Shown here: piece by piece, positions 44,277 through 52,600 of the stretch
How positions within the stretch are numbered: the stretch's first letter is position 1
How the letters are laid out: each line of letters starts with the position of its first letter
DNA from: Elusimicrobiota bacterium
GTDB lineage: Bacteria; Elusimicrobiota; Elusimicrobia; UBA1565; UBA9628
Direction: 5' to 3'
Length of the DNA stretch: 64,000 bases
NCBI GenBank assembly: GCA_016182905.1
Contig: JACPFR010000019.1
Coordinates: 49,049-113,048 of the forward strand
Translations under genes and position numbers: made by a program
Notes under the pieces: model-generated
Seen by the model: only the letters and a program-made list of their open reading frames with translations
What the model was told of the DNA's origin: nothing
Databases searched by the model: none

Positions 44277-44384
44277 ATGATAGGCGCGGAGGCGACGAGC
44301 CCGCTCGCCGGATTTTCTTCCGGCTCACGACCGCTCACGAGTCGTGATTTCACGAGGGGAAAGGCCCCGATCCGGGGCTCACGA
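44277..44384 (-). promoter_or_regulatory. Conserved promoter with CTCACGA boxes (cassette A)
   Basis: Boxes: CTCACGA at 44324-44330, 44334-44340 and 44378-44384, with inverted TCGTGA at 44342-44347. A -10-like TATCAT lies at 44277-44282 (minus strand), 53 bp before the start codon, with no -35. The 5' leader can form a small hairpin (GCCGGG/CCCGGC). All spacings match the copy at 49492-49599. Confidence 0.75.
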
Positions 44385-44401
44385 ACGCCCGATTTTAAAC
44401 C

Positions 44402-44430
44402 TTGAAATACGGCCTAATAGGGTCTACACT
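44402..44430 (+). promoter_or_regulatory. Promoter of the FemAB-like gene, leaderless
   Basis: TTGAAA at 44402-44407, 17-bp spacer, TACACT at 44425-44430, then 6 nt to the ATG at 44437. There is no Shine-Dalgarno sequence between the promoter and the start. It sits beside the CTCACGA block of the divergent cassette. Confidence 0.8.
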
Positions 44431-44436
44431 GCTGGC

Positions 44437-46101
44437 ATGAGGCTCCCCTCCCTCATCAGGCTCCTCGCGTTCGCCGTCCTGCTCGCCGCGCCCGCGGCGG
44501 CCGGCGTCGTCTCCGCTCCCCTCACCCCCGCGCTCGGCCTCGCGCGGACCGTTCCGGCTTTCCGCGAGTCCATGATGTCGCAGATCCAGTTCGCGACCTC
44601 GCTGAGCGCCCAGTCGGCGCCGACCTTGGCGCCGCTCCTGACGGCGGCGCCGTCGCGCGTCGATCCTTACCGCGCCGAGTCGGGACGCCTGGTCGCGGCC
44701 TTGGCCGCCCAGCCCCAGGCGCTGGCCGCCAACCAGGAGTCTCTGCGGGCGGCGATCGGGGACCACGGCGTGGACCTCCTGCTCAAGGCGTCGGCCCGGT
44801 TCCAGTCGCACGCGGAGGCCCATCCCGAGCTGCGCACGCAGCTGGAGTCCTTGCGCCGCACGGTGGACCTGACCGACCCGGCCTCGGGCCAGGACATCTC
44901 CCTGCGCCTCAACGCGATCTTCGAGAACTCCTCCCTCCACGCGTCCGCGGACGCGTCGCCCGTCTCCGATCCCGGCGGCGCGGCCAAGAAGCCGCTCGTG
45001 GGCCTCGGGCGGTCCGGGATGAGCGACGACGAGCTCGAAGCGTACGTGATGAAGAACGCGGTGACGAGCCCCCGCGGCCTCAAGCGCGTCAACTTCGCCT
45101 CCGGCGACTACCGCCCCTCCTACGACGCGGCCCTGCGCAAGCTGGGCGTCGAGATGGTCGTCATCAAGGCCCCCTCGCGCGCCGAGGTCGGCCGGTTCTC
45201 CGAGGAGGACGGCTATCACCTCAAGTCCGAGTACGTGCGCTGGGTGACGCCGACCCACACGCTCGAGGAGCACGACGCGATGCAGCCGCACCAGCGCAAC
45301 CGCAAGAGCTTCCACGACATGCTCAAGGCCAGCGCCGGGCTCGCGGTGAAGGTCGAGCCGCTCACGCTCGAGAAGTTCGACGAGTGGTACCCGATCTACG
45401 AGGACGAGGTCGTCAACAAGCCGGGCGGCAAGCGCAACGTGGCGCGCGACTGGGCGCGCAAGCTGCAGGCCGACGGCCTGCTGGGCGAGCGCTGGGCGGT
45501 CTTCTATTACGACCCGAAGGAGCCGGAGCGCATGCTGGGCGGGGTCCTCATGCGCGCGTGGCCCGAGAAGGGGATGCTCGTGGGCAACTTCGCGGCGTAC
45601 CGGCCGGCCCTCAAGGACGCGAGCCCGTCGGTCCGGACCTTCTCCGAGGGCCTGAAGCTGGCCAAGACGCTGAACCTCCCCGTCTTCAGCCTCGGCCAGG
45701 ACACCGATTTCTACGGCTTCGACTACAACATCGGCCTGATGGCCAACAAGGCGACCTTGCTCATGACGCCCTACCCCTCCGAAGGGGTCATCCTGATGAA
45801 GGTGCTCGACACGACGAAGATCGCCGAGAACAAGAACAAGCAGGGAAAGAACGCCGGTTATTTCTTCTTCGGCATAAAGCGGGACGGCCCCTTGGTGGAG
45901 CGCTATCTCGCGGCGCGCGAGAACGGAGCGGATCCGGACGCCGAGGATCTGGTCGGCGGGCGGTACTTCACCCCCGAGGCGCTCCCGGCGGCGGACGCCA
46001 CGACGGCGTGGCACTTCGAGAACGACGACCCCAACCCTCCGCGGGTGCCGTCCGGCATCGCCTTCAACCGCCGGAAGATGGCCCCCCCGTCCGAGCGCTA
46101 G
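44437..46101 (+). CDS. Exported-leader GNAT/FemAB-like acyltransferase
   Basis: 554 residues. Signal peptide 1-22 (APAAAG), then an Ala/Leu-rich region with SLSAQSAPTLAPLL and a helical domain to ~190. The C-terminal ~330 residues resemble the BioF2/FemAB-type GNAT acyltransferases (WAVFYYDPKEPERMLGG...KGMLVGNFAAYRP; FSLGQDTDFYGFDYNIGLM; FFFGIKRDG). FemAB enzymes add amino acids from aminoacyl-tRNA; other members use acyl-CoA or peptide donors, so the reaction is uncertain. I chose ATG 44437 because the promoter ends 6 nt before it; the frame is open upstream into the promoter. Its stop shares CTAG with the convergent NACHT gene. Confidence 0.68.
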   Translation: MRLPSLIRLLAFAVLLAAPAAAGVVSAPLTPALGLARTVPAFRESMMSQIQFATSLSAQSAPTLAPLLTAAPSRVDPYRAESGRLVAALAAQPQALAANQESLRAAIGDHGVDLLLKASARFQSHAEAHPELRTQLESLRRTVDLTDPASGQDISLRLNAIFENSSLHASADASPVSDPGGAAKKPLVGLGRSGMSDDELEAYVMKNAVTSPRGLKRVNFASGDYRPSYDAALRKLGVEMVVIKAPSRAEVGRFSEEDGYHLKSEYVRWVTPTHTLEEHDAMQPHQRNRKSFHDMLKASAGLAVKVEPLTLEKFDEWYPIYEDEVVNKPGGKRNVARDWARKLQADGLLGERWAVFYYDPKEPERMLGGVLMRAWPEKGMLVGNFAAYRPALKDASPSVRTFSEGLKLAKTLNLPVFSLGQDTDFYGFDYNIGLMANKATLLMTPYPSEGVILMKVLDTTKIAENKNKQGKNAGYFFFGIKRDGPLVERYLAARENGADPDAEDLVGGRYFTPEALPAADATTAWHFENDDPNPPRVPSGIAFNRRKMAPPSER

Positions 46102-48314
46102 GCCGGATCGAGACGGGCGGCCAGCTTCGCGAAGTCCGCCAGGTCCGCGCGCGCGTCCGCGCTCCACTCCGGCGACTCCTTGCGCAGGCTGTCCGCCACG
46201 CCGCGCAGCACCCCGTGCTCGAGGCTGCCCGAGCCGAGCTCGCGCAGAAGATCGGCGAACGAGTACAGCTGGATGTGGCGCAGGTCCTTGTAGTCGCTCG
46301 TCGTCAATTTCTGGACGAACCAGCGCGACTGGCGCTCCCACTTCTCCAGGTTCACGCGCCGCTGGTCCCCGCGCCCCGACTGGAGCGTGTACTCGGCGCT
46401 CAGCCACAACGAATGGAGATAATACTCGCTGTTGAAGCGGCGCGCGTCGCGGTCCTTCTTGAGGCGGCGGATGTAGGCGTCGACGGCGGCGCTGTCGCCG
46501 GCGTAGGCGACGCCGCGGGCGCAGGTGAAATTGACGAGCTCCGGGAAATCCCGGGGCCGCGCGGCGATCCCCCGCAGGAACTCGCTCGCCTCCGGCGACC
46601 CCAGGCAGCCCAGCGGCTCGAACAGCTCGCACATGACGCGCGCATGGCTCGCGCTCTTATCGCGCTCGTAGTCGCGCCGGACGTCCGCGAACACCCGCTT
46701 GGCGGACTCGAAGAACTTCCGCCGGGACTCGTCGTCGAAGCCCGCGAACGCCTGGATCAGGAAGTTGAACGACTGGAAGCTCATGGGCGACTGGCATTCC
46801 TCGCGCAGGCCGGCGGCGTCGCCCTGCAGCGCGAGGACGACCATGTTCTTGGCCGCGAAGTAGCAGCCCAGGCGGTAGTCGAGATGGAAGGCCCCCGTCT
46901 CGGCCTCGTATTCGAGGAACGGGATCTCGCGCAGGGCCGCGAACAGCTGGACCTTGCGCTCGAGCAGGAAGGGATAGTGGCGCCCGACGACCTCCAGGAT
47001 CGCGTCGGGCGTGACGCGCCAGCTCTTGCGGCCGTTGCGCTCTCCGTCGGCGCTTCGTCCCAGGCGCACGAGCAGGCCGCGTAGGATCTCGACCGGCAGC
47101 GGCTCCCCCTCGCGCGTCTTGCCCTTCTCCCAGCGCAAGGTCTGCTCGACGAAATACTCCAGGATCTCGTACTCGTTGCGCGGGAACTTGCCCTTGTTGT
47201 GCAGGGTGAAGTAGACGGCGAAATTCCAGGCGGTCAGCCCCGTGATCTGGAACGAAGCCATCTTCTCGCGCAGGAAATCGGGAGACAGGCGGCTCAGGTG
47301 GCTGAGCCCCTCGACGAGCGCGCGCGCCCTCGGCGCGCCCTGGCCGCGCTCGGCGATGCCGCCGAACAGGGCCTTGGCCTCGGAGGTCCCCCACGGCGGG
47401 AGGTTCATGATCTTGAGCCCGCCGCCGAAGATGCGCTCGACCGGCGAGAAGGAGAAACGGTAGTTATAGAAGCGGTCGCGGCAGGTGAGGATGCAGCGGT
47501 TGCGCGACGCCATCCCCCAGAACGACCACGCCGCCGGGTTCGACAGGTCCTGAAGCTTCAGGTTCTCGTCGAGCCCGTCCAAGATCATCAGCAGCCGGCC
47601 CTCTTTGAACAGGATCTCGAGACGCGCGCCCAGCCCCGCCGGCACGCCGGGAAGCTTCTCCCACTCCACTTCGCCCGCGGGGCCGAACTGGACGTCGGCG
47701 GCGGGCACGAACAGCGGGTGGGACCAGCCCGCGCCGGGCGCGGATTTGAGCCGGCGGAACGCCTCGCCGGCCAAGGTGCTCTTGCCGATGCCCGACGGGC
47801 CGACGATGATCATGGAGCCGCCCGAGGGCGACGCGGCTTCCGCGAGAACGGCCTGAAGGGCGCCGCCCTTGCCCGGCGCGTCGCCCCAGCGGAACGGCGG
47901 ATCGATGAAGACGCTGCCCGGAAGCGGCGCCAGGTCGGAGAAGAGCTTGAGCGGCTCGTTGGCGCGGCGCGCGACCGCCTCGCGCTGGCGCTCCACGCAT
48001 TGCCCCATCGCCTGAGGCCCGCCGCCGCCGGTGCCGGCGCCGATCAGCTTGCCGAAGGAGCGCTGGACGCGCCCGGGGGCCGCGTCGAGCTTCTCCCGGA
48101 ACGCCTCGAGGGTCTGGGCCTGCTTGGCGCTCACCGTGAGCGTCCCCTCGTCGTAGGAGGCGACGAGGCGCACGCCGTAGCGGCGCCCGTCCAGGTTGAG
48201 CTTGGAGACGCGCTCCTCGAGGCGGTGCCAGGCCTTGCGGCCGCCCAAGGGGCCGAAATGAGGCTCGAGCTCCTCTCTGGTCCAGCGCAGCTCGACCCGC
48301 GGAGATTCGGACAT
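46098..48314 (-). CDS. NACHT-type STAND NTPase
   Basis: 738 residues. The N-terminal ~120 residues form an uncharacterised effector-position domain. The P-loop is GPSGIGKST (Lys178 binds phosphate) and Walker B is LLMILDGLDEN, the NACHT form with small residue and double acidic end; CILTCRDRFYNY fits sensor 1. The C-terminal ~300 residues are helical, alpha-solenoid-like and without obvious repeats, as expected of a ligand-sensing part. Bacterial NACHT proteins are established antiphage defence factors (bNACHT, Avs), and that is a reasonable but untested role here. TAGAAT ends 6 nt before ATG 48314, so it is likely leaderless. Confidence 0.82.
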   Translation of the reverse strand: MSESPRVELRWTREELEPHFGPLGGRKAWHRLEERVSKLNLDGRRYGVRLVASYDEGTLTVSAKQAQTLEAFREKLDAAPGRVQRSFGKLIGAGTGGGGPQAMGQCVERQREAVARRANEPLKLFSDLAPLPGSVFIDPPFRWGDAPGKGGALQAVLAEAASPSGGSMIIVGPSGIGKSTLAGEAFRRLKSAPGAGWSHPLFVPAADVQFGPAGEVEWEKLPGVPAGLGARLEILFKEGRLLMILDGLDENLKLQDLSNPAAWSFWGMASRNRCILTCRDRFYNYRFSFSPVERIFGGGLKIMNLPPWGTSEAKALFGGIAERGQGAPRARALVEGLSHLSRLSPDFLREKMASFQITGLTAWNFAVYFTLHNKGKFPRNEYEILEYFVEQTLRWEKGKTREGEPLPVEILRGLLVRLGRSADGERNGRKSWRVTPDAILEVVGRHYPFLLERKVQLFAALREIPFLEYEAETGAFHLDYRLGCYFAAKNMVVLALQGDAAGLREECQSPMSFQSFNFLIQAFAGFDDESRRKFFESAKRVFADVRRDYERDKSASHARVMCELFEPLGCLGSPEASEFLRGIAARPRDFPELVNFTCARGVAYAGDSAAVDAYIRRLKKDRDARRFNSEYYLHSLWLSAEYTLQSGRGDQRRVNLEKWERQSRWFVQKLTTSDYKDLRHIQLYSFADLLRELGSGSLEHGVLRGVADSLRKESPEWSADARADLADFAKLAARLDPA

Positions 48315-48381
48315 GCCATGATTCTAGCCGATTCGAGGCCCGCGGATAATCGTAATCTGCCCATCAGGGCTGCCCGAACTC

Positions 48382-48412
48382 GGCCGGGGCCCGCGATACG
48401 CGGGCCCCGGCC
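48382..48412 (-). terminator. Strong hairpin between cassette B and the NACHT gene
   Basis: A 14-bp perfect stem with an ATA loop (arm GGCCGGGGCCCGCG), 21 bp after the stop of the small membrane protein gene. No T-run follows on either strand, but the stability and position suggest transcription termination. Confidence 0.55.
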
Positions 48413-48432
48413 TTGCAGGTTCCCTGCCCGCC

Positions 48433-48603
48433 TCACGCGCGCGCGCGCGCGACGGCCTTACCGACAAGCGCGCCCGCCACGATCATCGCCGGTCCCAGCG
48501 CCAGGCTGACTCCGGCGGACACCGGCAGGTACAACTTGACGACCAACGCCGCGACGGCGCCGATCACCGCGCCCGCCACGACCCACGACGTGTCTTTTTT
48601 CAT
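48433..48603 (-). CDS. Small hydrophobic membrane protein (56 aa)
   Basis: 56 residues with MKKDTSW start, two hydrophobic helices (VVAGAVIGAVAALVV and VSLALGPAMIVAGALVG) and a basic end (ARARA). ATG 48603 is chosen because GGAG lies 6 nt upstream; alternative starts at 48615 and GTG 48624 overlap the upstream gene. It follows the Cys-rich gene of cassette B by 17 bp, mirroring the 52-aa gene of cassette A. No recognised family. Confidence 0.65.
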   Translation of the reverse strand: MKKDTSWVVAGAVIGAVAALVVKLYLPVSAGVSLALGPAMIVAGALVGKAVARARA

Positions 48604-48620
48604 AGCGTTCTCCATGCCGT

Positions 48621-49439
48621 TCACTTCTTGGCCTCGCGGCTGCGGCGGTCGCGCTCCGTCGCGTCCTTGCCGTTCTGATAGCTCTTCTCGTCCTTCTCCA
48701 TCTTCTCCTTGATGTCGCTGGCGTGCCCGCTCAAGCCGCCCGCGATGGCGCCGCCGGCCCCGCCCAAGGCCGCGCCCGGAGCGCCGCCGATGGAGCCGCC
48801 GATGGCGCCCCCGGCTCCCCAAGTCCCGGCTTCCCGCTGCGCGTTGTCGTGACGCAGCGGATTGGCATCCGTATCATTGCCGACTTTGATGAGGCGGGCG
48901 GAACCGGCGGACCTCTCCATCGCCGGAACGGCGAAGTCCCGCTTTTCAGGCCGAGAGCCGAACGAATGCCCCAGCGCGACGGGATTGGGGCGGGATCGCG
49001 GCCCCGCGCCGGCCTGAACGGGCACGGCCGCCGAGGCTGTTTGAACGAGCTCTCCGTCGAAGAGCGAGCCGAGTCGCGAGAGCGCGGCCGCGGCATCGCC
49101 CTTTCCGAGGGACTCCTGAACCGCGGACGATCCGTCGGAAAGCCCGCTTATCGGCGAAGCTTCATCCCTGAAAGGCCCGTAGCCGCGAGCATCGTCCGGC
49201 AGGCAGCGGCACGATCGCCCGTCGAACCGGTAGCCGTCCCTGCAATCGACGATGACCGCAGGGCAGGCCGTGCTCGTCCATTCATCGCGAACGCAGCTGC
49301 ACGACCGACGGTCGAAGCGCTCGCGAGCCCCGCATTCCATCCCACGGTCATCGCACACGGCCGGAACCGAAAGCGCCTGCGCGGGAACGACGCTGAGCGC
49401 GATCATGATCTGCGCCAGAATACCCTTTATGTGCTGCAT
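48621..49439 (-). CDS. Exported Cys-rich glycine-zipper protein (cassette B)
   Basis: 272 residues, paralogue of the 43541-44224 protein. Signal peptide ends PAQALSVP. Two EGF-like Cys segments follow (RFDRRSCSCVRDE and YRFDGRSCRCLPDD), so it has more cysteines than cassette A. A glycine zipper lies at ~205-240 (GAGGAIGGSIGGAPG; LGGAGGAIAGGLSG), then a charged tail ending REAKK. Start at 49439 is set by GGAGG with 9 nt spacing and matches the distance in cassette A; ATG 49445 would leave only 3 nt. The upstream promoter block is conserved between the two cassettes. Function unknown. Confidence 0.72.
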   Translation of the reverse strand: MQHIKGILAQIMIALSVVPAQALSVPAVCDDRGMECGARERFDRRSCSCVRDEWTSTACPAVIVDCRDGYRFDGRSCRCLPDDARGYGPFRDEASPISGLSDGSSAVQESLGKGDAAAALSRLGSLFDGELVQTASAAVPVQAGAGPRSRPNPVALGHSFGSRPEKRDFAVPAMERSAGSARLIKVGNDTDANPLRHDNAQREAGTWGAGGAIGGSIGGAPGAALGGAGGAIAGGLSGHASDIKEKMEKDEKSYQNGKDATERDRRSREAKK

Positions 49440-49491
49440 GTTCATCCACCTCCGAGTTTTAACGACTGCGCCGGGCGTGCCCGACACATTC

Positions 49492-49599
49492 ATCATACCG
49501 GGGGAGGCTGTCCAGGAGATCCGGGGAATCCGCGGGCGCTCACGACGGCTCACGACTCGTGATTCCCCGAGGGGAAACGACGGCGGATGGGGCTCACGA
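49492..49599 (-). promoter_or_regulatory. Conserved promoter with CTCACGA boxes (cassette B)
   Basis: Boxes: CTCACGA at 49539-49545, 49549-49555 and 49593-49599; inverted TCGTGA at 49557-49562. -10-like TATGAT at 49492-49497, 53 bp before the start codon at 49439, no -35. Box starts step by 10, 8 and 36 bp, exactly as in cassette A, and the first box begins 100 bp from the start codon in both. Confidence 0.75.
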
Positions 49600-49629
49600 A
49601 AGGAGAAAAAATCGCCCGCGCCGCGGGGC

Positions 49630-52600
49630 CTATTCGAGGACGAAACGGATCTTGGCCTTGATCGCCTCGAGGTTGCGGCGGGCCTCGGCGGCGTCCTTGC
49701 CGCCGACCTCGAGCATGGCCACGCGCGCGTAGCCGCCGCCCTCGTCCGTCGTGATGCGGTCGCCGGCCTTCTTGACCGCGCGGAAGCGGACGAAACCGGG
49801 CATCTTGCGGGCTTCCTCGGGCAGCTCGAGGACCTTGATCACGCCCGCCTTGTCGGAGTTGACGAAGTCCCCGTCGAGGTGGACGAGAGGCTGGGAGGGC
49901 ATATACGGTCTGCCGGGGATGCGGGCCGCGGCCATCAGGCCTTCCTCGGCGAGGTCCACGCCCCAGACGTTCTTGATCCAGTCGTGGACGTAGGTGCCGC
50001 CCATGCGCGCGTTGGCCTCGATGAGGCGGGCGCCCTCGGTGGTGTACTTGCCCTCCATGTGGATGACCCCGTCGGTCAGGCCCAGGGCCTGGGCGGAGGC
50101 GATGGCCTGCTCGGCCGACTCCTTCTGCTGCTTGAGGGTCAAGGTGCTGGGCAGGCGCGAGCCGGTGGCCAGGAAGGACGGCTCCCGCGTGGGCTTGTTG
50201 TCGGTGACCGACGCGAACACCGGCTTGCCGGCGACCATCACGAGGTCCACGTCGTACTCGTCCCCGTTGAGGTACTGCATCAGCAGGAGATCGGAGTTGT
50301 TGGCGAAGATCGGGTCGGTCTTGGGGTTGATGATGGCGCTGATGCGCTTGTAGGCGGCGACGGCCTCCTCGAGCGAGGAGACCTTCTCCGTCCCCATGGC
50401 GGCGGCGCCGGACACGGGCTTGATCACCGCGGGGAAGCCGACCTGGGCGGCGGACTTGCGGAAGGCCGCGAGCATGGCCTTGCGCTCGCCGTCGTCTTTC
50501 GCGGTGGAGAGGTTCTCGATCGTCTCCTGCCGGGCGGCGGGCACGCCTTTCAGGGCGAGGACGGCCTGGGTCTCGAACTTGCTGCGGGCGGTGCGGGCGG
50601 CGTCCGGAGAGTGGTACGGCAGTCCCAGCGCCTTGGCCATGTCCGCCGTGAGGACGACGTCGTCCTCCCAGAAGGTGGTGATGCCGTCGAGCTTGCCGTT
50701 CTTGCGGATGGAGCGCTGCAGCTTCTTGCGGGCGATGGTCAGGGCCTCGGCCGGCTTGGTGTTGTCGGTCGGGATCAGCTCGGAGATGTAGCGCGGGTCG
50801 TTGGCCCAGCTCTTCGCGCTGTCGACGAGGATGATGTCGACGCCGAGCTCGCGGGCGCGCTCGAAGATCGGGCGCTTGCCCTCGTAGCCCGCGCCGACGA
50901 TCACGATGCGCTTGCCCTTGAGCGCGTCGCGGCGGGCACGCTGGAGCATCGTGGCGACGTAAGGCCGGGAATGCGCCCCGATGTCGTCCGGATACATCTT
51001 GTCGAGATTGAACTGGCCGCCGGAGTTGTGGTCGTTGATCTCGATGACGACCGGCACCAGCTTGTTCCCGCGGCGCTCGATCATGACGTCGAGGCCGATC
51101 ATGTCGGTCTGGACCTGATAACCCTCGCCCGTCGCCCGGGGCAGAGTCCTCTCGTATTCGGTCAGGGCGGCGAGGATGGCCGGCCCCATGGCCTTGACCT
51201 CCTCGTCGAGCTCGCGCGAGGACGCCTCGTTCAGATAGCCGGCGGCGCGCCACTCCTTGAGCAGGACCTCCCAAGGCTCGACGGTGGCGTTGTCGCGGGG
51301 ATCGGCCGCCTCCGCGGTCGTGGGCTTGCCCCACGGCCCGACGCGGGCGTAGACCGCCGCCGCCACGCCGCCGTCCCACGGCGCGCGCGAGACGAGGACG
51401 CGAAGCGTAGTCTCCATCTTGCGGCCGCCGCGCTCGAGCGGGGCGGAGTTCACGCGGCTGTCGAGGAGGATCGCCCCTTCGGCGGTCATGCCGCCGATCG
51501 AGCGGAGGGCCCGCACGTGCTCGAGGATCGCGTCGCGCTCCGTCTTCCTGAAGAACTTGACCCCGATGCCGGAGTGGAACTGGGTGCCGGACGGCTTGAC
51601 GACGATCTCGTCGCCCTCGAGGCGGGCCAGGTATGCGTCGACGGACGCGGCGACGCGGGCGTCGGCGTCGTCGCCCTCGGGGAGCGCCTGGACGGAGACG
51701 CTGGGAGCGCTGAAGCTCCCGTTCAAGGCGGCGGCGGCCAGCGGATGGGCCGAGAGGAGGAAGGCCAAGGTCGCCGGCACGGAGACGCCCTTGGCCGCCA
51801 TCACGATCCGCGTGCCGAGCTTGTCGTTGATGACGTCCTCGCGCTGGAGCGAGTTCGACTGCGGGACGTCGAGGTTCTCCTCGTAGATCACCCCGTCGTC
51901 GCGGTCGTTGGCGCCGAGGGTCATGAAGTTGGCGAAGTAATGGACGCGCCGCGGCGTCTCGTACTCGACGACGGTCGCCTGTCCCTTCTCGTCGAAGACG
52001 ACGCCCTTCGTGACGAGGATCTTGGTCCGGCCGTCGGGGTAGCGCTCCTGGATCAGCCAGGAGGCGTCGAGGACGAGGTTCACGTCGCCGGGGGCCTGGC
52101 GCCCTCCCTCGCGGGCGATGGCGACCTTGTGCCGGGAGGCCGGGGTCAGGATGGCGACCGTGGGCCGGTCGTCGTCGGCGGGGCCCGAGATCTTCGCCGT
52201 CTTATGGGCGGGAAGGCCGTTCTCCGTCAGACTGACCGCGAGCTGGGCGAGCATCTTGGCTTCGTTGCCCTCGGGAGACTTGTGGACGGAGAGCGTCGGC
52301 TTGCTGAGCTGAGCCTTGACCCAGCGCAGGCCGCCGAGATAGACGAAGCCCATCGCGAACAAGGTGACCGTGATGATCTTCATCGGCGCCAGCGCGCCGA
52401 GGGCCAGGGCGAGCGCGGAGCCGGGCATCGAGTGGTGGAACAGCCAGGCGAAGGCGAGGCCGCCCGCGCCGGCCGCGATCACCTCGACGAAGGTCATCAG
52501 GCTGTAGATGTCGTCGGCGTGGGGCGCGGCCTTGGGATCGTTCTTGATCTCGGTCTGCAGCAGGGCGCGCATGCGCGAGCGCAGAGGCTGCAGCATCAGC

